Positions 47,872 to 59,912 of a stretch of 64,000 bases of DNA are shown piece after piece. The DNA comes from Diospyros lotus (taxonomy: Eukaryota; Streptophyta; Magnoliopsida; Ericales; Ebenaceae), in NCBI RefSeq assembly GCF_014633365.1, contig NC_068350.1:3043001-3107000 (forward strand). The letters are read 5' to 3'. The notes beneath the pieces are model-generated. The model was given only the letters and a program-made list of their open reading frames with translations. It ran no database searches and had not been told where the DNA came from. The translations under genes were made by a program, and so were the position numbers. Within the stretch, counting starts at the first letter, position 1. The number at the start of each line of letters is the position of its first letter.

Positions 47872-49770
47872 CGTGCCTAAGACAGTAGCAAGGTATGAAT
47901 TGAAATACTAAATATATATATAATATATGGCTTGTATTTTTGGTGCCAGCTTTACCTTTCTACGATATGCCTGAAACCTTGTATCCATAGCTCCATCTGA
48001 GCACTAGGGTTTTTTTTTTTTGGGCAAAAAAATAAAAAAGTTGGCTTGAAAATACAATAAAAAACTGGCTTAGGAAAAGTCATGACGGAGTGTCTGGTCA
48101 CCGCTTAAAAAGATGTCATTTTGCTAGTCATTGTTATTGTAGCATGATTAAGAAAACAATGGCTGTACTCTAGAATCTAGATGAGTAATATTTTATGAAA
48201 AGATTTGCATAAAAGAAGTAAAATATCTCTCTTTGATTACAGAAAAAAATAAACTGAAAAAACAACAATTTTCTTCTTGTTGTAAATTATTAATTATTGG
48301 TGAATGACTATTGTACCCCTGCAGCCCTAATTTTCACATATAAATATAGGGATTTGGTTTTTAATGAGATACACTTTTTGAGGTATGATTATATTCATCT
48401 CTTCTCTTTTCTCTCTATTTCACAACACTTCTGGGGTTTTTATCTTATGAGATTTTTATGTTCTTTTTAAAAGAGAAAACTAGCTATCAAATACCTTTTA
48501 ACTTTGTTTTTGAACAAAACAGCAACTAAAAGATCTAGGGAAGCCACATAGAACCTGAACGGGAGGTTTTCTAGACTTGGGACAAAAAAGCACAAATTTC
48601 CATCTCCCCATAACGGCTGCTTTAATCCCAGCTATCTTAGCCCTCCCCCCTCCCGCCTAACCCAACCCACAAATCGCCATAGCTTATTTTATTCATGTTC
48701 CCTCTCCCTTTCCCCCCATGTCAAACAGCAACGCTGTTCCATTTCTGAGTATTTTGCTTTAAGCATTTTATATTATGCCCACTGACCTGTCCACCTTACA
48801 TGACATGCTCAAGATGTGCCAACCAAATGTTGATTCAACTATTTTGATGAAGAGATCAAGTTGATTTGTTCTTTCAGAAAGCCCGTGGAGGACGACCATC
48901 GATGTCCAATAACAAGAATTGGGGATCGCATACTTGTCTGCACTCTAATTTGATCCGGCACTACATATGTGGCTTAAGATTGTCCTTGTGATGAGACATA
49001 ATTCTTTTCTTCTTCATTTACATCGATTAGTTCCTCGGAATTGCCCTACTTTGATGTACATATTTGACACTGAGTGCAGCGCTCTCTTTGTCTTTGTTTT
49101 ACTATTCTATTTATTTCGAAGTATAGAGTTCTGGAATGGCATGTTTCTGCATGTTGAATGGTTTGGTAACGTTGAGATCAGATGTACAGTTGCAGGATTT
49201 TGTCATTTCTAGGGATGGCAAATGGGGAGTATTTGAGGCAGACTAACCCCCCACCACCACCAAACATAAATAAATAAATAAACCCCATATAGAGCCCTTA
49301 ATTGGGTAGAAATTGGTATGGGCAGATTTGGAGTGTAAATTCATTAATTTTAGGGTTCAAGCAACACAATTCGTTACAGATTGTTGACTCATACCATCCA
49401 TTGACATACCCAATTTGTACTCACTTATTCTGGTTTGTTTTCCCTAGCTTCAATATGTTTGGAAAGGGAGGATGAAATGGACGGTATAGGAGGATGGTTC
49501 TCTTGTTTTAGGGATGGAATAATAATAGAATGGGATAAAAATCAGTGACTGTTTTTCTTTAAAGCTATGTTTCTATTTATAATCTACTGATAGGTAGTAG
49601 AAATTGGAGAGTGTTCAGTGTTCTCTTGTCTTTTTTTTTTTTTATTTCTTTAATTTGAAATGCCATATTCCTTTTATTTTTTTTTTTATCATTAAAATTT
49701 ATAACCACTGTTATAAGTTGAACTGGTTTGAGTGGTCTGATGATGTGGATACTTGACATTTAAAATATTA
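47872..49770. other. DUF1664 3' untranslated region and spacer
   Basis: A donor at 47893 (AAG then GTATGAAT) and an acceptor at 48876-48877 (TTCTTTCAG) suggest a spliced 3' untranslated region. The intron contains AT-rich sequence with an internal T-run near 48011. After about 49210 the sequence is AT-rich spacer with an (ACC)n/(AAAT)n patch at 49247-49281 and T-runs near 49630 and 49677. No gene was seen. Confidence 0.5.
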
Positions 49771-51830
49771 AACAGAATAACAAAATTGTAAAAGAACTGT
49801 TATGTGAAATGGGATTTCAGTTTTATTTATACAATGTAAGAAATAATTTTATAAATAAATTTTTCATTGGTTGGTGTTCAAGATCATGTATCAGAATTAT
49901 TTAAACTAAGATGAATGAAATAGAAGTATTGATTACAATTGATTGAGAAATCTATTTAACCAGAAAAAGATCAAACAAGTAACTTTGAAATCTTATTTGA
50001 GAACTATGTAACAGATAAGAATAAATTAAATTCTAGTCAATCTTAGGATATTAGGGATGGTTATCATAGATTTCTCAAACTCCTCTCTATAAATAGGTAA
50101 ACATTCATTTGTCAAAGATAAGTCACAAAAACTTAAAGAAAAAGCTTTGGTATGTCTTCTAACTATGAAGATCTAACTCAAGTATTAGAGTTTTCTTTCT
50201 TGCATAATCTTGACTTCTTGAAGATGAATTCCTCCGCATAAATTTTATTATTGGATTCAAATAATAATAATAGGTGTGGTTTGTGGGAATCTGATCAAAA
50301 AGTCAAAAAATTCACCATGGTTCACAAGATCTCAAGCTGCCAGACAAAGTGAAGAGGACCCTGATGATTATCTCCTAATTAAAGACAGTGAGAGACTCCC
50401 CTAGAGAGAGCTCTTGGAACCTTGGGAACAAAGCCCTAGACTGTTTGACAAGAATCCTCTCGATACTTTGCAAGGGAGTCTTCCACAAGGCCATTAACCT
50501 CTCTTAGAGACTTGTCGGGAAAGAAAGTCACGGGAGACCCTCTCGGATCGACATGATAGGATGAGTGTTACCCTAGTTCAAAAAGAAATTGGGGTTGCCC
50601 ATAAGAAAAAAATATCAAGAATTCATAGAAAACAACAATAGGTGAAGCTAGAATCTCACCAAGGCATTAGTCTAGAAAGATGCAAAAAATGGATAATTAG
50701 TCTATCTTTAGTGCCTGTGAGGCTACAAACATGATAAAGATACTTGAACAAGTATTGGAGCAAAAGAAGTTGGTATCCATTGAAGAAGACTAGCAGAGGA
50801 CAAAGATCTCATTTACTCCTAAAATCATGGAGAAATCCATTCCATGTAAATTCAAGATGCCACAACTTACTACCTATTTAGGAAAATGTTATCTTTACAA
50901 TCATGTCCAAAATTATGACTATGTAATGTTATTACACTGTTGGGAAGAAACTGTCATGTGCCGAGACATTTCTTTTAACTTTGATTGACCATCCTTGCAC
51001 ATAGTTTAATAGCTTAGCCAAGAAATCTATTTCCTCCTTTAAATAATCGAGGAGAGAGTTTATGAATTTTATCGTTATTAATAGCCAAAAAAAGAAGATG
51101 CTACACATTTGGTTAATATTCAACAAGGAAGCAAAGAACTACTCAGATAATATGTCAGTCGTTTTAGAAACACAAGACTTGCATGTGGATGTGCTGGTTG
51201 CCACAAAGCTCTAAGGCACCGGTTTGTACCACTACAAAAATCCTTCATTCTAGATTAGCTTCCATCTTTGGTAGACTTGTTTTTTCAAAAAACAAATACA
51301 TTCTACATGTTGAGGTAATGTGAAGAGTTGGAAGAAACGAAAAAAAAGAGATAAAAGGAAGAGATTTTGACAAGGGGACAAGCTAGAGGAAGGAAAAAGC
51401 CAAAAAGTCTGACAACCTTTCCAAGCTCCAATTCATGAATTATACCCAACTCACAAAGTCACGTACCTCTATTTTGGAAGCTATTGAAGGATTAAGCCTT
51501 ACCAAATTTCTCAAGAAATTCCATGATCATATGGACACTTTTCTGATGAATATTACGAGTTGATCAACCAAATAAAAGCTTGGATCAAGGAAGGAAAACT
51601 GAGAAGATTTGTGGACACCGTGACCCAAACATATTATCCCGGGGACAAGGGGTACGATCCAATACCAAAAAGAATACCTCAACGAGCAAGGGCAAGAGAG
51701 CACAATTCACCATTCAAATGACTAGGCCCTCAGAAGAGCCAAGTATTCCCTGCTTGAGGCCCATGAAGGAATTCATAAAAAAAACATTTATATGCTGCGG
51801 TTGCTTTAGGCAAGTAAAATAGGTAAGAGA
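49771..51830 (+). mobile_element. Decayed Ty3/Gypsy retrotransposon: LTR end, leader and gag remnant
   Basis: A TATAAATA box at 50088-50095, followed by about 160 bp of R/U5-like sequence and then GGTGTGGTTTGTGGGAATCT at about 50273-50292, resembles the LTR 3' end and primer-binding/leader region of Tat-type Gypsy elements. Gag-like fragments follow, broken by stops: FTPKIMEKSIPCKFKMPQL (50815-50871), MLLHCWEETVMCRDISFNF, then IFNKEAKNYSDN, then a lysine-rich stretch and YTQLTKSRTSILEAIEGL near 51440-51500. No pol was found. The left limit of the LTR is not resolved and the start given is nominal. Confidence 0.65.
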
Positions 51831-52846
51831 TTAAATACAAATAATTTGAGGTTATATTTTAGTAAATAATGTCTAAATAAAAACTTTTACCTTGTTACAA
51901 TTTTTTTTTTTTTTTTTTTTAGCATTTTGACAATGAATGCATAAAAATTGACTAAAATCATGATGAATAAGCAAATCTGACATCAAAAGCAAAAAATGCG
52001 CAAGAATGACTTAAGGTTCATCAAGAAGAATAATAGATAAATGGGCAAATCAAAAATGAAAAACACAAAATACATAAGAATGACATAAAAATTGAAGCAC
52101 AAAAGGCACAAGAATGATTTAGGGTCCATAATCCATATAGATCTAGAATTAGAAATGTAAAAAAGTGCGAGAATGATAGAGAAAAAATCTAGAATTAGAA
52201 GCACAAAATGTGTAAGAATGGTCTAAAAATCAAAATATAAAGTGTGAAAGTAATCTAAGATAACCCAGAAACAAAAGTGATAAATGAGTAATCTAGGATA
52301 AATCTAGCATTAAAATTGTAAAATAAGTGAGAATGATTTAGGATAAATGTAGAATCAGAAACACAAAATGAGTGAAAATGATCTAGAATAAAAAAACAAA
52401 AAATGAATCCCTCAATATATATATATATATATATTTTTGTTGTTGTAATCAGCAACAACAATACCATATATAATAATTGACAAAGTCCTAATCAACTTTA
52501 TTTTGTACTTTAGTTCATTTTCTTCATCAATCACCATAGATTAAAAATAGACTTATATTTTATTGTCGTGTCCAACTATATATATATATATATATAATAC
52601 ATAAATTATTTGATAATCTTTTACAGAGACCCATCATTATATATTGTCATCAATATATAATATTATTAGTAGTTCGGGCTTTTTTTTTTTTTTTTTTTCA
52701 GATAACCATTCAATTTTTCAGATGGGGATTCTTTTCTTCCTCACAAATAAAAAAATAAATAAATAAAACACAAAGGCAAGAGCTAAAAAAAAACGAAAAA
52801 GAAAAAAAAAAAAAAGAACAGAAATCAAAACTGCTGGGTTTAACAG
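51830..52846. other. Spacer upstream of repeat array and pectate lyase 3' region
   Basis: T-runs lie at 51901-51922 and 52681-52699. (AT)n tracts lie at about 52411-52433 and 52577-52597. The pectate lyase 3' untranslated region probably occupies the last 150 bp, which is A-rich. No gene was seen. Confidence 0.6.
51985..52400. repeat. Degenerate tandem array, unit about 45-60 bp
   Basis: Variants of GCACAAAATG-GTAAGAATGATCTAGG-ATAAATCTAGAATTAGAA recur about eight times (for example near 51990, 52070, 52110, 52160, 52200, 52270, 52320 and 52370), with indels. No coding frame is conserved between units. Confidence 0.75.
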
Positions 52847-54421
52847 TTAACAGGGTTTTCCCGGAATGCACTTGAGCGGGCCAGAGAATCGGGTCAGTCG
52901 GGTCACGTAACTGCCCGGCTTGGCCTTGATGAAGTCCTGCCTGGAGTATGGATTGTCCTTCAATGGCCCCCCGGATTCCACGAACTTCGCTCCGTTCATC
53001 AGCAGATCGCCCTCCGATCGCCACTGCCATTTGCTCCACTCGCTCTCCGACGCGTAATCTCTGTGAGTGATCACCTTCGCGTTCACGTCCGGCGGCGCGA
53101 TGAACCGATTGCCCTGGCTGATGATGGTCGGATGACTGCTGCCGCCGATGGCGTACATCAACCAGTGGGTGTAGTCGTTGTTCAGCACGTGGATGAAACC
53201 GTATCGGCACCTCGGCATCCTCTGGACCAGCCCTTGCCCGAAGTGGTTGAACGCCACCGTGATTTGCATCACTTCGTCTATCTTGTGAGCGTCATTTGCT
53301 CCGAACAACATCACCTACGTACGTTAATAATTATAAAACCATCGTAATTAAAATCGGACTGGTCGATCGAACTGCTGGTTTAAGAATTCATATATATATA
53401 TATATATATGTATGTATACCTCGTTGTGGTGGGTGAAATGGCTATTGGAGATGGTGATGCCGGTGGAACCCATGATGGCGTCGATGAGGCCATCCTGGCA
53501 ATTGGACATGGAAACGTGGTCGATCCAGATGTTGCTCGCGCCGAACAAGGAGATCCCGTCGCCGTCGCTCTTCGTGCGGAGGCCGGCGTGCTTGACGGAG
53601 TCCCTGATCATGCCGCCGTTCCCGGCATGAATATCGTGGATGTGGAGCCCATGGATGATGATGTTCTTCACGTACTGCATCGTGATTCCGGCGCCATTGG
53701 CTATGTGGACGTTGGCTCCTCTGGCGTCGATGGTCTTGTCGCTGGTCATCAACAACTCCTCGCTCAGCCGGATGAACATCGGCCGCGCGAAGATGATCCA
53801 CAGAGGCTCGTCCTGGATCACAGCGTGCCGGAGAGTTCCCGGTTTTGGGTTCATCAAATCAGCGTCGGATGGGTCAGTCACCACGTAGATCTTCCCGTTC
53901 TTCCCGCCGGTGGTCTTCCGGCCGAAGCCCTGCACACAGTCGGCCAGTCTCTTCCGGTCCTTCTCCCAGTCCGGCTGGCACCTCCAGCACCGGTCGATGG
54001 GATTCGTGGCCATGCATGGCCCTAACCCGGTGTACTTCTTTTTCAGACTCCTCCTTGTGCCATTAGCACCCATCAAATCCCTACAGCTCAAACCAAAACA
54101 AGAACCAATCAAATAATATGCATAACTGAAACAAACATATATATATATAAACACAATTAGTTAAACGATGAGGTAATTAAGAGAAGCCATTATTATTAAT
54201 GGAACTCACGATTCAACAGTTGCAGCGAGATTGTCTGAGATTTGTTCAGGGTCCGAGCTGAAGGTTTCAAGAGCATCCTCTTGAGCTTTCTGGGCCTTAT
54301 CCTGCCAGTATTCGTCCATCTCCCCGATATCGGCGTGCAGCGCCGGGATTGCTCCAGCCGCCAACAGCAGCAGCAAAAACGAGAAGGTAATCGAATGGCG
54401 ATCCTTCGTGCTTAATTCCAT
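52847..54421 (-). CDS. Pectate lyase, polysaccharide lyase family 1, with Pec_lyase_N domain
   Basis: A secreted cell-wall enzyme that cleaves de-esterified pectin by calcium-dependent beta-elimination. Exons in gene order: 54421-54210, 54080-53420, 53314-52847, all in phase, 446 residues, a normal length. The N-terminus has a signal peptide (residues ~1-31, hydrophobic core [15 protein letters not shown]), then a Pec_lyase_N-like segment ([19 protein letters not shown]). The parallel beta-helix follows, with [18 protein letters not shown] (residues 242-259), the calcium-site aspartates in [12 protein letters not shown] (D267, D271), and the catalytic-arginine motif RMPRCR (323-328, RxPxxR) before [15 protein letters not shown]. 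The first ATG at 54421 opens the signal peptide. The N-terminal domain resembles anther- or pollen-expressed lyases (LAT56/59 type), so a reproductive role is possible but inferred. The second intron (53315-53419) contains an (AT)n tract. All catalytic residues are intact. Confidence 0.95.
53389..53409. repeat. (AT)n microsatellite in pectate lyase intron 2
   Basis: A dinucleotide AT run lies about 10 bases from the 5' splice site of a 105-bp intron. Length variation here would change a substantial share of the intron. Confidence 0.85.
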
Positions 54422-54600
54422 CGCTGGCTGCTCGATGGGGTTGATCAATGATCTCCTCTTTCCTTTTTTTATTTTTTTTTTGTTCTTATTAGAAAATCCC
54501 TGCTACGTACATATACGTACGTACCTTTATTCGATCGCAAGCGAATCACTGGTCGCAGTGATTCACTTGTCTGGATTGGTGATGGTGCTCGGGGCAGGGC

Positions 54601-54606
54601 TTTATA
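54601..54606 (-). promoter_or_regulatory. Candidate TATA box of the pectate lyase gene
   Basis: The minus strand reads TATAAA within GCTATAAAGCCC, about 180 bp before the start codon at 54421. Position, strand and sequence suit a core promoter. No transcript start is visible from sequence alone. Confidence 0.45.
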
Positions 54607-57600
54607 GCATTCATCCATGGCGGACGACATCTTACAACCAGTAATTCCGAACCACAACGTGAGATTGGAAGGCGCGAAATGCATGGAAGAAGAAGAAGAA
54701 GCAGCGAGATCTATGGAAGGCTCTTCTATTCTTGGACACTTAAAAGACACTGATTTAACGGTCATGAATTACTAATTACCTTTTGAATTCATTTAATATA
54801 TATTGTTTTAGTAAACCACAAAATATTCCGAGTAATAAATACATACATATATAAATTATCAAAAAAACATTCAACTTTAACGTGTTTTTAATTTTAGACC
54901 TAATATTTTTTTTTTTAATAATCACATCAAATTCATTTATTGATTGCATAAATTCATAAAATGGCCTAAATGTTAATAATTTTTAGAACGATAATATTTA
55001 GAACAATAATGTTTGGAGAGACGATACTTATATTCTTAAATTATTAATTTAAAGTTATCACACTATTTTTTGTGACATTTGAAAAATGATAAAAATCCTA
55101 GAAACCTCAAATATTGAGTGTAATTTATTTATTTAAGAGTTTATTATACAATGCTATCTATGGACCACTCTTGACCTTTCGAAGAAGAAATTCAATGATG
55201 GAATCAACAGACGAGCAATTTCCCATTATTGAAAAGTGTCTCGCAAAGAAAGGAGAGATAACAGGTAAACAACTGTTTACCAAAGAACTAACATCTTGCA
55301 GCAGGTTTCTGTTAATGGAGAACGTTTCAACAATCACTAGAAGAATGGAAGCCGCCTTCGGTAATGGCTGTTGGATTCAGATCTTAGTAAGTTCACAATC
55401 TTATCAACAGCCAGTTACTTCAGCAGCTAATGAGTCCAATTTTTGTGGTATCTAGTGTCATCTCTTCACTACCTAAACTATGGTTGAACATGTGTTAGTT
55501 TGGGTCCAAAACCCAAATCAAAGTACAAGTACTTAAGCTTGGTTTACTTGATGATTTAATGTACATTAAACCTCTCTGCAGGCTCAACTTGGGCTCTATT
55601 TTTTTTTCCCCCTTTAAGGACATATTGCCCTATATTTATCTCATCATATCAAAGGATATATATATGCCATTCATTTTGTCTGGAGTGAACTCCAAGTATT
55701 TCTTGGCATTATTGTAGATGTTATATGTCCAAGAGTTCTCCCTACATGCTAGTGTTTCAGCTGCCTTGGAGATGGTGACTGACTTTCCCTTCTCCAAATA
55801 AGGATTCTGAAAATTTTAATATCAATGACGCTGCATTGTACTGAGTTTCTCTGGCTTTCTATTTGTTTGTTTCATGGGACCTTCACATCACACGGTAAGT
55901 CAAAATCTAGGAGTTTCTTGCTTCGAGATATTTGTACTGCTTTCTCAGTAACTTATGTGAAATATGGATTGCCTACTCATTGCCCTTTCAATATGTTGTT
56001 AAAGATGCTTGGAAATTTGTTGAAAAAGTTTGGCATTTCAAGTAGTCCAATTTAACTTCCACAAACCAAGTTCCTGTTATTGGGATGTGAAAGGCTTAAT
56101 CCTGGGGGCTGCTTGTTTCTTCCTTCTATGTTTAAGCATCCTGCAAATTGCAGAATACCTTTTTTTCTTTTTAATCCATGCTGTTAACATGAGCTTGGAG
56201 TTGCACCCTTTTGGCCCATTCCCTTTGCCCTTGATATGGTCGTGGTTAGAAATGATTAGTAAGTTAGAATCTATGTAGCCTTAGAGGACTAAGGATTAGT
56301 GTTATTTCATCTCCCTTCGTAATTTAGGCGACTCCTAGTTTTTGCATGCATATGCCAGTAGGGGCGGACCCAGGAGGTGGCAGCCCACCCAATTTTTTTT
56401 TTAAAAAATAGATTTTGTGGTTTAAAAAAATAATAATTATTTCGCCACCCCGCGCTTGAAAGCCTAGAGGTGAAATGGATTTTGTTCATCTTTAAGCATG
56501 CATATGCTATAGTTATTCGTTATCTTGCATTCAAGTACGTTGTGTGTTATTATATTCATGTTAAAATAATATTTTTAAAACTATTATTAAGCTTCATTGC
56601 TCATGTTAGCCTATTGAACATGTAAAGTAATGAAATTTGTATTTCTAAGGAGAAGGCTAAGCTTGTTGAATGATCATTTGTGCTATGTTGATAAAAACAA
56701 AAGAAAAATTATGTCTTTTTTTAAAGTTAAGGAGTGTTTGGTCATATTTCTTCAAGGAGGTTTGTGTTTTGTGATTATGAGATATGAAAATCTGTATGTA
56801 ATGAAATGCATTTTTGCAAGCAAGTTGTGTGAACTATGTTCTAGTTTTATGTTATGGATGTTTTGATGATGATTACATTTATGTTAAAATTTTAATGTCC
56901 TCTTATATTATATTTTCTTACGCTTATTAATATATTTTGTATTCTTATTTAGAATATTAATTAAAAATATGCTAAATCTATCTCGATAAATATATGGATG
57001 TTGCTTTAGTCAAAGAAGGTTGGTAGGATTATTTTTTAGTATGTCTTATTTATTAATATTTTCATATGTATTAAAATAATTTTACTAAGAATAATGCATG
57101 TTACAACTTTATAAGGTATTTGCATTGTACATTTTTTATTTTTATTTTTTGCCTTTTCTTTTTAAATTATGTTAAATATGCATGTAAAGCTCTTACATTC
57201 CCATTTTTGCCTTTTTATTTTTCTTTTGTTGGTGAAGTTTACGGTTAGAAAAAAAATTTGAAGCCCCCCTAAGTAAAAAATCCTAGGTCCGCCCCTGCAT
57301 ACGTGTTTAGTTACCAGGCATAGATCGGCAGTTTCATGCTCATGATTATTGCTCTCTACTTTGATGGCCTGGAGTTGCATGCAAATGGCCTGGAGAACTT
57401 AGAAAACAAGATACTTCTATTGCTCTCTACTTTGATGCAATGAATGATGAACATCATGCAAACATACCCTATACCCTAAACCTTAACCTCAAAATTGTGC
57501 TAAATATTACGGCATGCCAAGAGTCTTGATTTATTTGACTGGGTCTGATCGTTGTGTCTTGATTTTGGAACTCCACAGGAAAACCAGCTAGAACAAACAA

Positions 57601-58586
57601 AGTAGGATGTTATAACAAACATATAATATATTTGGGTACGTATAAAACCCTAGTTGTGATGTCTAAAAGCTCTCTCTCTCTCTCTCATCCCGAAGCTTCA
57701 TGCTCAGATTATTATTTTTGTGACCCTGCTTCCAGACCTGTTTTCAGCCCCTAAAATTCAAAATTTCAGCCTGAGATTACCTCTAAACTGTCCATCCAAT
57801 CCGTATATGCATAATTGAATGATTCACTTTACCTCTTTATCAATCAGAGCCTCGATATAAAAGCACTAGTATATGCATATGTGAATGACTTGGTTCTAAT
57901 TTATCCAACAGCAATAGACTTCCAGATGGAAATTATTGCAAATTTTCATTGCATCCTAACAAATCCATGATCCTCTCTACGTTTTAGAGCAGTTGCTAAG
58001 CATGCCTTCACATGATAAAATTAAGGAAGCCTCATCCAATACGAACAATTCATTTTATTTTCATTTATCCTTTTTAGTTTTTCCCACTAAGAACTAGCAT
58101 GCAAGCTCAATTCAGGAACTACAAAAAGGGAAAAGCAAAATCATAGGAGGCTCACCATACCTGGACTCCCTGGAGCAGCAAGGAGAACCCTCTTTTCCCT
58201 ATCCAATTCCATAACCAACCTGAAGAAGGCAAATCTCCTCACCAATGTTCTGTTTTGCCATTCCCTTTCTCAGGAACTTAATTCTACAGCTTCATTCAAT
58301 GTACGTTCTGCCCAGACTACAACAACAAAAAGCTTTCAAATGAATACATTTTGTATTTTCCTTGTATTGACTTGTAGAGTTGTAGTTCTTCTTGTTCTAT
58401 CTTTCTATTGAATTAATAAGCATGACATTGTGATGCTAAAAGCTTCCCAATTTAGTCTCATAGGGTTTGCCTAAATAGAACCCTTTTATAATATGCAAAG
58501 CATAACACTGAGCTAACAAGTTGGGACGTTCACAATCGCCACCCATAGTTCATGAGTTGACAAATAAGATAAAAGACCAAATCTAT
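54607..58586. other. Intergenic spacer
   Basis: Pectate lyase upstream region, then AT-rich DNA. A GAAGAAGAAGAAGAAG run lies at 54685-54701. A 113-codon frame at 55114-55455 (contains MMESTDEQFPIIEKCLAKKG) has ordinary composition but matches nothing I recognise. A (TC)n tract lies at 57669-57686. The hAT-like element at 56359-57297 is listed separately. No gene is called. Confidence 0.5.
56359..57297. mobile_element. hAT-like non-autonomous element, 0.94 kb
   Basis: The left end TAGGGGCGGACCCAGGAGG and the reverse complement of the right end CAGGGGCGGACCTAGGA form inverted repeats, with an AT-rich non-coding interior. The termini match those of the small element at 24807-25043 (core GGGGCGGAYCC). 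The target duplication is unclear: CATATGCC precedes and CATACGTG follows, agreeing at only five of eight bases. No transposase frame was seen. Confidence 0.7.
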
Positions 58587-59912
58587 CTAACCCGATCCAT
58601 TTCTAATGAAACTTGACCCTCTTGCTTTTTGAACATTCTGCTTAACCATTAATTTTCTCACACTTTCTGCAGCATCCCACTTACCACTCAGAACAAGCAA
58701 ATCAGAAATTAGGGTGTAGACTCCTCCATCATTCTCCGGCTTTAGCATCTCCATGACCTGATCAATCACTCTCTCTGCCATATCGAATTGCTTGTGCACC
58801 TTACAAGCTGACAGAAAAGAACCCCAAACAACAACATTTGGCTTAAGTTTCATTGTGTTAATAATTTCGTAAGCTTCTCCCAATTGCCCAGCCTTCCCAA
58901 ACATATCAACCATACAACCATAATGTTCTATCGTGTGTTGTAATCCGTATTCTTCAGTCATTTTGAAATATCTACGGCCCTCTTTAACCAACCCTGCTTG
59001 TGCACAGGCAGTGAGAACCCCTGTGAATGTTAATTCATTAGGTCTGACACCGGATTCTTTCATCATCTCGAAAATAGACAATGCTTCTTTCCCATACCCA
59101 TGCTGCGCGCACCCATGAATCAATGCTGTCCAAGATATGACATTTCTATCTAGCATCACGTGGAAGACCCGACCAGCATTCTTTAGGATTCCACATTTGG
59201 CATACATGTCAACTAGTGCTGTGCCGAGCTCTACATTCAACTTCCAAACGTTCTTTACGGTAAATCCATGAATGGATTTTCCGAGCAGCGAACCAATGGA
59301 ACCCATGCGAGGACACCCCACCAACATTGATACTAATGTCACTTGGTCAGGCTTAAACTGTTCAGTCGCTAGCATTTCGCGAAACAGTACAAATCCATTT
59401 CCCCATTGACCATTATTCATGCAACATGCTATCATAGCAGACCAGGAGCCCAAATCCCTTGAAGGAATTCTATCAAAGACAGACCTTGCCTTTTCAACTT
59501 GGAACGACTTGGAATAGCCCGTAATCATGGTATTCCATGTCACGGTATTCTTGACTGGCATTTCATCAAACAGCGCGCGCGCATCACCAAAGGAAGCCAC
59601 GACGTACGCATGCAGAAGGGAGGTGGCGACATAGACATGGGAATTGAAACCGAGCTTCAAAAGATGGGCATGGAGGTGATGGATAAGAGGAAGGCTCTGC
59701 AAATGAGCACAAGATTTTAGAGTGAAGAGTATGGAGAAGCTGTCGTAGGGGATGGATAGACGTTGCATTTGGGAGTAGAGTAAAAGTGCCCTGTGGGGGG
59801 AGGAAGCATTTCTAAGGGCTAAAGACCATGAATTAAAGCTTCTGCTTCTAAGAAACCAAATGGTCCGGATAATGGTTGGTGGTATGACTGAGTATGAGAA
59901 AACCAGTCTCAT
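58587..59912 (-). CDS. PLS-class pentatricopeptide repeat protein (E type), intronless
   Basis: A 441-residue, single-exon PPR protein, expected to bind organellar RNA. The start at 59912 gives MRLVFSYSVIPPTIIRTIWF, a basic N-terminus low in acidic residues that could be a transit peptide. The repeats include SWSLALRNASSPHRALLLYS, VTWNTMITGYSKSFQVEKA, LGSWSAMIACCMNNGQWGN, VELGTALVDMYAKCGILKNA, VISWTALIHGCAQHGYGKEA and PNELTFTGVLTACAQAGLVKE. An E-domain follows (VVWGSFLSACKVHKQFDMAE to VRKLMVKQNVQKARGSSFIR). No DYW domain is present, so any editing activity would need a partner. It is shorter than most E-type PPR proteins. It is not a copy of the PPR gene at 28932: the sequences differ outside the general motif. 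Confidence 0.93.
   Translation of the reverse strand: MRLVFSYSVIPPTIIRTIWFLRSRSFNSWSLALRNASSPHRALLLYSQMQRLSIPYDSFSILFTLKSCAHLQSLPLIHHLHAHLLKLGFNSHVYVATSLLHAYVVASFGDARALFDEMPVKNTVTWNTMITGYSKSFQVEKARSVFDRIPSRDLGSWSAMIACCMNNGQWGNGFVLFREMLATEQFKPDQVTLVSMLVGCPRMGSIGSLLGKSIHGFTVKNVWKLNVELGTALVDMYAKCGILKNAGRVFHVMLDRNVISWTALIHGCAQHGYGKEALSIFEMMKESGVRPNELTFTGVLTACAQAGLVKEGRRYFKMTEEYGLQHTIEHYGCMVDMFGKAGQLGEAYEIINTMKLKPNVVVWGSFLSACKVHKQFDMAERVIDQVMEMLKPENDGGVYTLISDLLVLSGKWDAAESVRKLMVKQNVQKARGSSFIRNGSG

Noticed and set aside
52710..53888. Long frames antisense to or overlapping the pectate lyase exons
   Set aside because: They are shadows of the GC-rich pectate lyase coding sequence, which has full domain support on the minus strand.
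55114..55455. 113-codon plus-strand frame
   Set aside because: No recognised family, no splice context and an open left end without a clear ATG context; kept only as a note in the spacer description.
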